Source of the DNA: Deltaproteobacteria bacterium
GTDB lineage: Bacteria > Desulfobacterota > Desulfobacteria > Desulfobacterales > UBA5852
DNA: 64,000 bases
Reading direction: 5' to 3'
Assembly: GCA_020444045.1 (NCBI GenBank)
Contig: JAHLLS010000012.1
Span: 62,001-126,000 of the forward strand
Shown piece after piece: positions 42,731 to 51,522 of the stretch (position 1 is the stretch's first letter; each line of letters begins with the position of its first letter). Made by a program: the position numbers and the translations under genes. The notes under the pieces are model-generated. The model saw only the letters and a list, made by a program, of their open reading frames with translations, was not told where the DNA came from and searched no databases.

Positions 42731-43123
42731 TTAAACCGTCGGCCGGAGATAGTCGACGGCGATACCATAGGCCGGCAGATCGCCACTATCCAGATGTTCG
42801 CAGCGCGTCACCTTGCCGGTCACCATATTGATAAAATGCTTGAGATTCTGGTTCGGCCCGCCCTCGATGGCGCACAAGGATGCGGCCATCGTGCCGTGAT
42901 CGCCGTTTCCCCACAGCAGATCGGTGGCACGGCAATCCAGCGGCAAAATGACAATGCAGGTGCCCGGCTTGAGCTTGCGGCCGGAGCGAAAAAACATGCC
43001 GCTACGACTGATGTTCCGGGCAATGCCGATATAGTGCGCTTCTTTGTTGAGGCAGGAAAACGTTATGGCATTGCTTGTTTCAAACCGAGGTTCTCTTCGG
43101 TTGTCGATAGGGTAATTCGGCAC
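42731..43123 (-). CDS. PilZ-domain protein
   Basis: A 130-residue predicted c-di-GMP binding protein. The RxxxR-type motif DNRREPRFET is near the N-terminus and the D/N-x-S-x2-G motif is NISRSGMFF. A C-terminal beta barrel follows (GTCIVILPLD, GIAVDYL). The GTG at 43123 is preceded by AAGGGGG and gives a PilZ-sized protein; the longer frame starts with TTG at 43240. The next gene encodes an HD-GYP phosphodiesterase, so both parts of a c-di-GMP pathway sit side by side. Confidence 0.78.
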   Translation of the reverse strand: MPNYPIDNRREPRFETSNAITFSCLNKEAHYIGIARNISRSGMFFRSGRKLKPGTCIVILPLDCRATDLLWGNGDHGTMAASLCAIEGGPNQNLKHFINMVTGKVTRCEHLDSGDLPAYGIAVDYLRPTV

Positions 43124-43342
43124 AATAGCCCCCTTGAATGCGCTCCACCTTGACCAGGCGAAGGGAATGAACCGGTAAGATACATCCGCGCGAATGTTAT
43201 AATGGTTTCTGATGATGATGTCTGACAGGTGCGTTGTCAAGCGGCCTTACCGGAAATTAAATGCCAGCGGACGCTGCTCAGCGGCCGGTTTCGCGGCCCC
43301 CTATTCGCATCACACCACGCCACCCGATATCATCTCAATTAC

Positions 43343-44404
43343 ATGAAAACAGTGACACTTTTTATTCCTCCGGGCAGGAACATCCTGTGCGTCGAAAAAA
43401 TTCAAGTTTGTTCGGATGTTGCCGATATAAAGGGGGAAGACCTTGATCGAATGCCCAACACCTTTTCTTCGATGCAACAGGCCGTTATGGAAAAAGAATA
43501 CATCCCGGTTCGAGAATCCCACCTGAATTATTACAGGGCCATTCCCCTCTATTACCTGAACAAAGACCGGTCCTTCGGGCTGTATAAACCTCCCGGCAAG
43601 GCCATCAGCGAAATGCGCATCGACGGAGGGCAGTACCCTGACAAACTGTATATCAAAAACACCGACAAACTCAGAAGCATCCATGAAGTCCAGCGGGAAT
43701 TCAACAAACAGCTGGAAGGCAATATCAAATCCGGGAATCCGGACAGCGTCAAAGACATCCTGGTCAACATTGTCGAGGAAACGTTTTCGGAGCCGCGCAG
43801 CGGCAGTGTACAAGGACTGTCGGAAACCGTGAACATCCTGGTGAGCGACTATGCCCGTGAATCGAACATTTTAACGAGCATTTTGAACTTGTCCCAGAAC
43901 GATTACACCTCCGCCTTGCATTCGGTCAACGTGATGGCGCTGGCCATCAGCTACGCCGCCCAGGCCAACTATTCCCTGGCTGACAAAAAAATCCTGGGGT
44001 TGAGCGCCCTGTTGCACGATATCGGCAAAACACGCATCAGCTCCGACATTCTCACCGCCCCGCGCAAATTGTCCGAGGAAGAGTTCAACCGCATCAAGGC
44101 CCATACTACCATCGGCTACAACATCCTGGACACCTGCCGCTTCCCCTATGCCGAAATCAAGCTCTGCGCCCTGCAGCATCACGAAAAAGGGGATGGTTCG
44201 GGTTACCCCCGCGGGATCACCCGCATTTCACCGGCGGCGCAGGTGGTCGGCCTGATCGACTGCTACGAGGCCCTCACCAATGACGACCGGCCCTACCGCA
44301 ATGCCATGGATCCATTGAAAGGCCTGACAATTATCAAAGATGACGTGATGGCAGGAAAATTCAATAAAGACGTCTTTGAAAAATTCGCCTACAGCCTGTT
44401 ATGA
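43343..44404 (+). CDS. HD-GYP domain phosphodiesterase
   Basis: A 353-residue signalling protein predicted to hydrolyse c-di-GMP. The N-terminal 190 residues are a novel sensory or structural region (no membrane helix). The C-terminal HD-GYP domain has LLHDIGKTRIS (H225-D226), KAHTTIGYNIL, LQHHEKGDGSGYPRGI and DCYEALTNDDRPYR. The start at 43343 is chosen since the upstream extension has no family character; no good Shine-Dalgarno is seen. It diverges from the PilZ gene. Confidence 0.85.
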   Translation: MKTVTLFIPPGRNILCVEKIQVCSDVADIKGEDLDRMPNTFSSMQQAVMEKEYIPVRESHLNYYRAIPLYYLNKDRSFGLYKPPGKAISEMRIDGGQYPDKLYIKNTDKLRSIHEVQREFNKQLEGNIKSGNPDSVKDILVNIVEETFSEPRSGSVQGLSETVNILVSDYARESNILTSILNLSQNDYTSALHSVNVMALAISYAAQANYSLADKKILGLSALLHDIGKTRISSDILTAPRKLSEEEFNRIKAHTTIGYNILDTCRFPYAEIKLCALQHHEKGDGSGYPRGITRISPAAQVVGLIDCYEALTNDDRPYRNAMDPLKGLTIIKDDVMAGKFNKDVFEKFAYSLL

Positions 44405-44440
44405 AATACGACCACACCGGCACCCGAAAAGAGTCGCCCG

Positions 44441-44839
44441 TTACGCTTCCTGTTCGCCTGGCGACAACCAGGACCGAAAAATCACCTGCGACACCGCCTC
44501 CTGGTCCTGAATCAGGCCACCGAGTTCCCGTTGACAATCGGGATCGTCAATCGCAGCCAGGCGCGTAATCGGGAATCCCTCCGGATCACGGCGGTACTGC
44601 CAGCGCTCGACAACCCCCTGAACCAGTGCATAGCCGCATCCCCCCAGTCCGCAGCAGGAGGTGTCGTAAAGGGCATAGCCGCACAGGTACAGCACCTGTT
44701 GCCCCCGGAAGGCGATTTGCGCCTCCCGGTCAAAGCGGTAGTGCCCCCCGATGGCGGTCACCTCCCGGTCCAACTCCCGGTGGACGTATTCGAAAGAGCG
44801 GTCGTCTCTCCCCGGAACACTCCGATGCGGAGATGTCAT
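44441..44839 (-). CDS. hypothetical protein translationally coupled to the CoA ligase
   Basis: A 132-residue soluble protein with a cysteine-rich motif (YLCGYALYDTSCCGLGGCGYALVQG) and no signal peptide. It overlaps the CoA ligase stop by four bases (ATGA) and is probably made with it. Unrecognised. The CCGxGGCG motif could bind a metal, and the tight coupling suggests a role in the same CoA pathway. Confidence 0.6.
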   Translation of the reverse strand: MTSPHRSVPGRDDRSFEYVHRELDREVTAIGGHYRFDREAQIAFRGQQVLYLCGYALYDTSCCGLGGCGYALVQGVVERWQYRRDPEGFPITRLAAIDDPDCQRELGGLIQDQEAVSQVIFRSWLSPGEQEA

Positions 44840-46509
44840 TGTTGCGCCTGGTCCATCTTGCGGACCTCCTTGCGCATGATTTTACCAACGGCGGTTTTGG
44901 GCAGTTCCGCAATCATGATGATCTGCTTGGGGACCTTGTAGGCCGCCAGATGTTTCCGGCAGTAGGTCAGGATCTCGGTTTCGGTGGGATCCTGACCCGG
45001 CACGGGCACCACATAGGCCTTGACGGTTTCTCCCCGGTAAGCATCGGGCACTCCAATGGTGCAGGCCTCCAGGACGTGTTCGTGACCCATCAGGATCTCG
45101 TCGATTTCCTTGGGATAGATGTTGAAACCGCCGGCCACGATCATATCCTTCTTCCGGTCCACGATGGTCAGATAGCCATCCGCGTCCATCCGCCCCACAT
45201 CGCCCAGGTAGAGCCAGCCATCCTTGAGGACCGCCGCCGTTTCGTCGGGTTTGTTGTAGTAGCCTTTCATGACCTGGGGACCCCGGATGCAGATCTCGCC
45301 GTCCCGGTCGGGTTCGGTGACATCTTCCCCGGTTTGAAGGTCCACGAGTTTCAGATCCGTATTCGGCAGGGGGATGCCCACCGTGCCGATTTTGACCCGG
45401 CCGTGCCAGGGCGTGCAGGTGGCAAAGGCCGTATTCTCGGTGGCGCCATAGACATCGTGAATAATGGCGCCGTGCAGGTTCTGCAGCTGATTCAAGGTAT
45501 CCTCCGCCAGGGGGGCCGCCCCGGCAAAATAGCCTTTGACATGGGAAAGATCCAGCTCCCGGAAGGGCGCGTGCCCCAGCAGCCCCACGAAGATGGTGGG
45601 AACACCCGGAAGAAAAGACGGTTTGTATTTTTTCAGCAGCTTGGTGATCACCACCGGATCCGGGCGGGGTACCAGAACCCCGGTCCAGCCGTTCCAGATA
45701 AGCAGGTTCTGGCTGACCGAATAGCCGGCGGAATGAAAGATCGGGTAGATCCCCAGAAGCCGCTCGGGGCTGCCGACCTCCAGGTCCGGAAACCAGGCGC
45801 TGAACTGCTGCACCACCGAGGAGATATTGGCGTGCGTCAGTTCGGCGCCCTTGCTGACGCCGGTGGTGCCGCCGGTATAGAGGAGCGCGGCGGTTTCATT
45901 CCACACGGCCTTGTTGGGCAGCGGGGTGTCGGGATAGCGCCCCATGAGCTGCATGAAGGGATAAACCCCTTCCTGGGGGACATCTTTCCGATACATTTCC
46001 TTTTTCACATAGGGGAACAGCTGCTTGGCGGGAAAGGGCAGATAGTCGTTGATGTGGCAGGTAATGATCGTTTTGACGCGGGTCTCCTTTTGAATTTTCA
46101 GCACACGGGGGAGAAGCAGGTCGAGGGTAACCAGGGTGGTGGTTTCCGAGTCGTTGAGCTGGTGCAGCAATTCGCGCTCGGTGTAGAGCGGGTTGTTCAT
46201 GACCGTGACGGCACCGCGTTTGTAAGTGGCACAATTGGCAATGATTACCTGGGGGATATTGGGCAGCAGCATGCCCACCTTGTCGCCCGGCCCGACGCCC
46301 AGGTCGTGCAAGGCCTGGGCGAAGATCGTGACCAACCGATTCAGCTCGCGATAGGAGATTTGCTTACCCATGTATATGTAAGCGGTGTTATCGGGAGAGT
46401 CCCTGGCGGTTCGATCGAGAACCTCCGGCATGGTCACGGCTTCGATGTCGACTTCAGGCGGGGTGCCTTGCGGGTACCATTGGTGCCAGGCGCGTTCAAA
46501 TCCCATCAT
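44836..46509 (-). CDS. AMP-binding long-chain acyl-CoA ligase
   Basis: A 557-residue acyl-CoA synthetase that activates a carboxylic acid with ATP and CoA. Motifs in order are LLYTGGTTGVSKGAEL (P-loop), YGATENTA, YLGDVGRMDADGYLTIVDRKKDMI and the C-terminal GKIMRKEVRK with the catalytic lysine. The overall form is fatty-acyl-CoA ligase (FadD-like). Whether the substrate is a fatty, aromatic or branched acid is not clear. It is the second-last gene of the degradation cluster. Confidence 0.92.
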   Translation of the reverse strand: MMGFERAWHQWYPQGTPPEVDIEAVTMPEVLDRTARDSPDNTAYIYMGKQISYRELNRLVTIFAQALHDLGVGPGDKVGMLLPNIPQVIIANCATYKRGAVTVMNNPLYTERELLHQLNDSETTTLVTLDLLLPRVLKIQKETRVKTIITCHINDYLPFPAKQLFPYVKKEMYRKDVPQEGVYPFMQLMGRYPDTPLPNKAVWNETAALLYTGGTTGVSKGAELTHANISSVVQQFSAWFPDLEVGSPERLLGIYPIFHSAGYSVSQNLLIWNGWTGVLVPRPDPVVITKLLKKYKPSFLPGVPTIFVGLLGHAPFRELDLSHVKGYFAGAAPLAEDTLNQLQNLHGAIIHDVYGATENTAFATCTPWHGRVKIGTVGIPLPNTDLKLVDLQTGEDVTEPDRDGEICIRGPQVMKGYYNKPDETAAVLKDGWLYLGDVGRMDADGYLTIVDRKKDMIVAGGFNIYPKEIDEILMGHEHVLEACTIGVPDAYRGETVKAYVVPVPGQDPTETEILTYCRKHLAAYKVPKQIIMIAELPKTAVGKIMRKEVRKMDQAQQ

Positions 46510-46570
46510 CTCCTCCTTTGATTTACGGTGAGAAACAACCAGCCAGGTGGCGATGCCAAAAGGCGGCCGG

Positions 46571-47326
46571 CTACCCGAACAGTTTTTTGATGGCCGCCTT
46601 GTGGTCGTCCGACAAAAGCATCAGGGGTTGCATATGCGACTCGAGATCCAGGGCGGTCTGGAGATCGATATGGCGGGATCGGTTCAGATTCCGCTTGGTC
46701 AGGGCCAGGGCTTCCGGCGACGCCTTGGCTATCCGGGTGGCCAGTTTCATCACCTCTTCCGAGATGGTCTCACGTGAAACCACCCGATTGATCAACCCCA
46801 TGGCCAGCGCCGCCGGGGCATCGATGATATCCCCGGTCAGGGCGACCTCTTTGGCCTTGGCCATGCCAAGCCGTTCGGTGAGAAAATAGGTGGCCCCCAT
46901 GTCCGGCACGGCGCTGATGCGGATGAACCCACAGCAGAATTTGGCCTGATCGGTGGCAATCGTGATATCCGACGCCAGCGCCAGACCCAGTCCGCCCCCG
47001 ACGGCGTAGCCGTCAACCGCGGTGATGACGATTTTGGGGCCCTGGTGCAGATCGAACAGAAAGGCGTTCATCCGTTTCATCATGTCGCAGAGGACGGCCG
47101 GATCCAGGTTGTCCCCCAGCAGGGCCAGGTCCGAACCGGTGCAGAAGTTATCGCCCTCCCCCCGCAGGATGATCACCGCGACCGTCTCGTCGGCCATGAG
47201 TTCGTGAACCGCTTTTACCATGGGTTCACCCGTTTCCTCACTCAGGGCGTTCATCTTTTCCGGGCAGTTCAGGCTGCATCGGGCAACCGCACCGAAACGC
47301 TGCACGTCGAATCCCATCTCTGTCAT
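46571..47326 (-). CDS. enoyl-CoA hydratase/isomerase family protein
   Basis: A 251-residue crotonase. The oxyanion-hole segments are EGDNFCTGSDLALLGD and DGYAVGGGLGLALASDI. The catalytic glutamates of enoyl-CoA hydratase are not both evident (the second region is SAVPDMGATYFLTERLG), so isomerase or other crotonase chemistry is possible. GGAGGATGG lies before the ATG. In the cluster it may act on a side-branch double bond beside the MaoC-type hydratase. Confidence 0.88.
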   Translation of the reverse strand: MTEMGFDVQRFGAVARCSLNCPEKMNALSEETGEPMVKAVHELMADETVAVIILRGEGDNFCTGSDLALLGDNLDPAVLCDMMKRMNAFLFDLHQGPKIVITAVDGYAVGGGLGLALASDITIATDQAKFCCGFIRISAVPDMGATYFLTERLGMAKAKEVALTGDIIDAPAALAMGLINRVVSRETISEEVMKLATRIAKASPEALALTKRNLNRSRHIDLQTALDLESHMQPLMLLSDDHKAAIKKLFG

Positions 47327-47531
47327 TTTCCATCCTCCGCGGTTATTTCCCGGCGATTGAACACGCCGATTGTGTTTCTGCCAGACGGCCGTGGCTGGCC
47401 ATCACGAAGGCAGTGGCCCGCCATATGATCTTTAGCACAATCAATGTGCGTCATTGAAGAATATGATTGCCGTTCATTTTACAGATAAAAAAATAGCTTT
47501 CTCCCAGTCGTCCGCTGCCCCCCCCAGACCG

Positions 47532-48683
47532 CTAAATGGTGCCGTGGGATGCCAAATCAGCGATCTGTTCCGGGCGGTAACCCAATTCCAATAATATTTT
47601 TTCGGTATCCTGTCCGAAATGAACCGACGCGGAACGCACCGATCCAGGCGTGCGGCTCAGCTTGACCGGGACGCCGATGGTGGTCTCGGAGCGGCCGTCG
47701 GCCCCGGGCGCTTCCACGACCATCTCTCTTTCGCGAAACAAGGGAAAGTCCAGCACCTCCTCGGCCGTGCGCACGCCGCTGACGCAGAGGTCCAGGTCAG
47801 CCAGCAATTCCTCCCACTGGGCCATGGTCTTGGTGCGAAACGTGTCGCGAAAGACCGCGATAATCTCCTCGCGCCGGTCATCGTCATACTGGTGGCCCGC
47901 AAATTCAGAAAGTCCCAGCCGCTCGCAGATGGCCTGCCAGAACTTGCCTTCCACGGCCCCCACCACCATGTGGCGGCCGTCTGCCGTCTCGTATGTGTTG
48001 TAGCAGGCATAGCGGTGGGAGAGCATGTTGTCCCCCCGGCGCGGTGTTTCCCCGGTCAAAGCCTTCCAGTACAAAGCCACCGGCAGCAGCCCCACCATAC
48101 CGTCGGTCATGGCGATGTCCACATACTGGCCTTCACCCGTCTTCTCACGGGCAAACAGGGCCAGCAGAATGCCGATGGCCGCGTTCATGCCGCCGCCGGC
48201 CATATCGGCGATCTGGACGCCCGGAATGGACGGCGGGCCATTGGCAGCGCCGATCATGTTGAGCACGCCGGCATATCCCAGATAGTTGGCGTCGTGGCCG
48301 ACCCGGTCCCGGTATTCCCCGGTCTGACCGTAGCCGGTCACCGAGCAGTAAATGATCTCCGGCTTGACCCGGCATACGGTTTCATAATCGACCCCCAGCC
48401 GCTGGACCACCCCGGGACGGAAGCCTTCCAGGATCACATCGGCCTGTTCCACCAGCTTGAAAAAGATCTCCTTGCCGGACGCCGATTTCAAGTCGAGGGC
48501 CATGTGCTGCTTGTTGCGGCAAACGTTGGGCAGGAAAAGACCGTCGGCCTGATACTGCTTGCGATCCTCGATAGCGATGACCCGGGCGCCATGGTCCGCC
48601 AGGATCATGGAACAGAACGGTCCCGGCAGCAAGCGGGAGAGGTCCAGAACGGTAACGCCCGATAGGGCACCTATGGGGATCAT
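47532..48683 (-). CDS. family III CoA-transferase (CaiB/BaiF)
   Basis: A 383-residue formyl-CoA-transferase-type enzyme. VTVLDLSRLLPGPFCSMILADHGARVIAIED is the N-terminal CoA-binding region, VCRNKQHMALDLKSASGKEIF follows, and the catalytic aspartate lies in QIADMAGGGMNAA. It may transfer CoA onto a substrate or racemise 2-methylacyl-CoA (alpha-methylacyl-CoA racemase is this family). Racemisation would suit branched-chain substrates of a peroxisome-like pathway. AGGAGAAA before the ATG. Confidence 0.9.
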   Translation of the reverse strand: MIPIGALSGVTVLDLSRLLPGPFCSMILADHGARVIAIEDRKQYQADGLFLPNVCRNKQHMALDLKSASGKEIFFKLVEQADVILEGFRPGVVQRLGVDYETVCRVKPEIIYCSVTGYGQTGEYRDRVGHDANYLGYAGVLNMIGAANGPPSIPGVQIADMAGGGMNAAIGILLALFAREKTGEGQYVDIAMTDGMVGLLPVALYWKALTGETPRRGDNMLSHRYACYNTYETADGRHMVVGAVEGKFWQAICERLGLSEFAGHQYDDDRREEIIAVFRDTFRTKTMAQWEELLADLDLCVSGVRTAEEVLDFPLFREREMVVEAPGADGRSETTIGVPVKLSRTPGSVRSASVHFGQDTEKILLELGYRPEQIADLASHGTI

Positions 48684-48769
48684 TTTCTCCTCCTATCAAC
48701 GATAAACAGCGAAACACGGCAACAAAGTTTACTTCTCATCCGTAAAGCGGAGGCTCTCAAGTTACCCCC

Positions 48770-49045
48770 AAGTTCGGTCTGAAAGGATTTAAAGGGTTTT
48801 GGCCCTATTCCCTTTGTCCCGCGCCAAGCATCGACGATTTGGACGGATAAAAGCACCCGGACTGTTTGAGTCCGCCGGAAGGCGGGCGAGTTTCCGCGTG
48901 CTCCGGCCGTGTCGGCGACGCGCAGGGCAGTGCGAAGCACCGCGGGACACGGGCGTCTTCTTTTGGTTCGTTTTCTTCCACGCGGAAGAAAATGAACAAT
49001 CGAAATAAATCACTACGGGTCCGTAAACCCTTTCAGAATCCCCTT
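48770..49045. repeat. intergenic repeat-like element with multiple hairpins
   Basis: 390 bases without a gene between CaiB and the nitronate-monooxygenase gene. The ends carry TCTGAAAGG-type inverted arms (48778 region and its complement near 49028-49036). Inside are CGGACT/AGTCCG, CCGCC/GGCGG and a 14-bp hairpin GTTCGTTTTCTTCC/GGAAGAAAATGAAC at 48966-48997. Reading frames on both strands are low-complexity Arg/Pro-rich and look spurious. The design resembles a noncoding element I recall from other Proteobacteria. Confidence 0.5.
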
Positions 49046-49073
49046 CGACCTATGCACATCCCCCAGTAACATG

Positions 49074-50042
49074 TCAGCATGACGCAAAACGGCTGAGGCT
49101 CGCTTCGGCCTCACCCATCATCCGGTCAAAGAGATCGGCCACCGTCGGAACATCGCCGCAGATGCCAATCCCCTGGCCCACCGAGAGAATGCCGCAGTCG
49201 GTGTCGCCCGAGGTGTACATCTTCTTGGCGTTCTCCCCGGAAACCACCGGGTAGATTTCTTCGAAGAAGTCGGCCTGGGCCGCCTCGAGTTCGACGCACT
49301 TGCAGGCCGAGGCATTGGTCCAGACCCGGTGGGTGGCATTGATGGACCGCATGATCAGCATGGTGTCGAGTTCGGTGGCATGGCACAGCGCCTGTTTGAT
49401 GTTGTCATGAATAGGGCATTCCTGCGTGACCAACAATCGGGTGCCGATAATGACGGCTTCGGCCCCCAGCGAAAGAACGGCCGCCACACCGCGGCCGTCG
49501 GAAACACCGCCGCCGCCGATCACCGGCAGATCCAGGGCGTCCACCACGGTGGGCACCAGAACCAGGGTGCCGATGTCGAGCTTGCCCGTGGCCCCGCCGT
49601 TTTCATAGCCCACCACAGTGATCACGTCGGCTCCCAGGCTCTGGGCTTTGCGGGCATACCGGACGCCGACGCATTTGTGGATCCATTTCAGGCCGGCATC
49701 CCTGAACCGACCGCAGAGATCCTCGGGCGCGGAGTGGCCCGACGTTTCCACGATTCGGACCCCTTTTTCGAGAAGGACGTCCAGGTAGTCGTTGTTGTCG
49801 ATGGGGCGCATGGCCGGGAAGAGGTTCAGGTTGACGGCAAAGGGCTGGTCGGTCAAAGCCTGAATGCGGTCGATGGCCGCACCGAATTCCTCCCTGGACA
49901 CATAGATGGCCGAAGCCAGAATACCGAGGCCGCCGGCATTGGAGATTGCGGCCACAAAATCGGCATTGGAAATCCACATCATGGTGCCGCCAATGATCGG
50001 GTAGCGAATGCCCAGCATGTCGGTGATGCGCGTACGAATCAT
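49074..50042 (-). CDS. nitronate monooxygenase/FabK-like flavoprotein
   Basis: A 322-residue FMN TIM-barrel protein of the 2-nitropropane dioxygenase family: RYPIIGGTMMWISNADFVAAISNAGGLG at the N-terminus, HKCVGVRYARKAQSLGADVI, and the phosphate-binding GGVSDGRGVAAVLSLGAEAVIIGTR. The histidine normally in GxEAGGHxG is absent (YENGGATGKLD), so typical nitronate chemistry is doubtful. A reductase role on an enoyl thioester is possible, given the neighbours. The ATG at 50042 has GGAG upstream. Confidence 0.82.
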   Translation of the reverse strand: MIRTRITDMLGIRYPIIGGTMMWISNADFVAAISNAGGLGILASAIYVSREEFGAAIDRIQALTDQPFAVNLNLFPAMRPIDNNDYLDVLLEKGVRIVETSGHSAPEDLCGRFRDAGLKWIHKCVGVRYARKAQSLGADVITVVGYENGGATGKLDIGTLVLVPTVVDALDLPVIGGGGVSDGRGVAAVLSLGAEAVIIGTRLLVTQECPIHDNIKQALCHATELDTMLIMRSINATHRVWTNASACKCVELEAAQADFFEEIYPVVSGENAKKMYTSGDTDCGILSVGQGIGICGDVPTVADLFDRMMGEAEASLSRFASC

Positions 50043-50149
50043 CTTTTTCTCCATGTTTTCAGTTGAATTGCCGATCATCCTTTCGGGCTCGCCGATCCAT
50101 CCGGCTGCCTGGTGCCCTGTATGGTTATGGGGCTATGGATGCAACACAC

Positions 50150-51295
50150 CTACAACCCCATAAACTTGGCTGCGATCCCCTTCATGATTTCGTTGGTGCC
50201 GGCAAAGATCGACATCACCCGGACGTCTCGGAACCCGCGAACCAGGGGGCACTGCTCCAGGCCGCCGTATTCCCCGACCAGATCGAGGCAACGGTCGGCC
50301 ACGCGTTTGCCCAGCTCCGTGCACCAGTATTTGGCCATAGAGGTTTCGACGATGACGTTGTTGCCTTCCACGTGTTCGACCACCAGCTTGTCCACGAAGG
50401 TGCGGCCTATGTTTACTTCGGTGGCCATTTCCACAAGAGCGAACTGCACGGCCTGGGAGCGGCTCATCGGCCGGCCGGCCGATGATGTGGTTTTCTTGCA
50501 ATGGCGCATGGTCCAGTCCAGCATGACTTCGGCCACGCTGATGCCCATGACCGCGGTCACCAGGCGTTCCTGCTGGAGTTTGTCCATGAGCATGAGAAAT
50601 CCCATACCCTTTTCCCCAAGACGGTTTTCCACCGGAATCCGGCAATTGGAGAAAAACAGTTCGGCCGTATCCTGGCTGTGCAGTCCCATTTTGTCGAGGG
50701 GGCGGCCCTTCTGGAAGCCGGGGGTCCCGTCTTCGATCAGGTAGAGCGAGATGGCCTGGTGGGGATTTTTTTCATGGGGATCTTTGGCCGCCACGATGGC
50801 CAGGTTGCAGAGGATGCCGTTGGATATGAAGGTCTTGACACCATTGATCACCAGCTGCCCCCCATCTTCTTCGGCCGTTGTCGTCATACTGCTCAAGTCG
50901 CTGCCGGCCCCCGGTTCGGTCATGGCAACCGCCGTAACGATGTCGCCGGCGGCGCATCCGGGAAGATAAGTTTGCTTTTGGACGTCATTGCCGTAGGACA
51001 TGATGTACGGCACTACGATGTCACTGTGCAACGGAGCCCCCAGCCCGCCGTGGTTGGTGCGCGATATTTCCTCGATGCCGATGACCGAAAACCGGAAATC
51101 CCCCCCCAGCCCGCCGTATGCCGTGGGCAGGGTCGGGCAGAGGAAGCCTTCCCGCCCCATTTTCCGCCACACCTCCCGGGAGACCCCTTGATCGGCTTCC
51201 CACCTGTCGATATGGGGCACCACTTCCCGGTCCATGAAAGCGCGCAACCGTTTCCTGAAATCGTGGTGGGCTTCGGTGTAGTGAAGGATATCCAT
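50150..51295 (-). CDS. acyl-CoA dehydrogenase (LCAD-like), paralogue 1
   Basis: A 381-residue FAD enzyme. VAMTEPGAGSDLSSM and ADRCLDLVGEYGG...RVMSIFAGTNEIMKG are standard. The usual MCAD glutamate in the YEGT segment is FAGT, and a QQERL glutamate sits in the helix position used by long-chain and isovaleryl-CoA dehydrogenases. So it is LCAD/IVD-like and may act on branched or long substrates. It closely resembles the next upstream gene (51523) and probably arose by duplication. Confidence 0.9.
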   Translation of the reverse strand: MDILHYTEAHHDFRKRLRAFMDREVVPHIDRWEADQGVSREVWRKMGREGFLCPTLPTAYGGLGGDFRFSVIGIEEISRTNHGGLGAPLHSDIVVPYIMSYGNDVQKQTYLPGCAAGDIVTAVAMTEPGAGSDLSSMTTTAEEDGGQLVINGVKTFISNGILCNLAIVAAKDPHEKNPHQAISLYLIEDGTPGFQKGRPLDKMGLHSQDTAELFFSNCRIPVENRLGEKGMGFLMLMDKLQQERLVTAVMGISVAEVMLDWTMRHCKKTTSSAGRPMSRSQAVQFALVEMATEVNIGRTFVDKLVVEHVEGNNVIVETSMAKYWCTELGKRVADRCLDLVGEYGGLEQCPLVRGFRDVRVMSIFAGTNEIMKGIAAKFMGL

Positions 51296-51330
51296 AGCAG
51301 ACCGTTCTTTAAAAGTGGGGCTTCGCCACT

Positions 51331-51480
51331 TTAGTTGGCGAAACGGGTCCAAGAATCCAAGGGTCCAAGGATTCGAGGGGTCAAGGATTTGTAATTTTTT
51401 AACATTTCACTTGAACCCTCGAATCCCTGAATCCTTGACCCCTCAGGACCCCACTGACATTCTTGGAATAACGGGGTGCT
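51331..51480. repeat. palindromic intergenic repeat between the two dehydrogenase genes
   Basis: Many copies of AATCCTTGA/TCAAGGATT-type words: AAGGATTCGAGGGGTCAAGGATT in the left half and AATCCCTGAATCCTTGACCCC in the right half can fold on each other. The 9-10 base word recurs about six times in both orientations. It is a different family from the elements at 4781, 13081, 14711 and 52684. Confidence 0.55.
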
Positions 51481-51522
51481 TCCCCTAACAGGCGAGGCAG
51501 CGAAATGAAGAAAGCCGCGCAC

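Noticed and set aside
43229..43342. N-terminal extension of the HD-GYP reading frame
   Set aside because: No start signal; overlaps the promoter region of the divergent PilZ gene.
46766..46781. parS-like palindrome GGTCTCACGTGAAACC
   Set aside because: Only 13 of 16 positions match the parS consensus, it lies inside the enoyl-CoA hydratase gene and 39 kb from parAB; a chance match cannot be excluded.
48799..49013. Short reading frames on both strands between CaiB and the flavoprotein
   Set aside because: Both strands are open due to the repeat-like composition; no Shine-Dalgarno or known domain.
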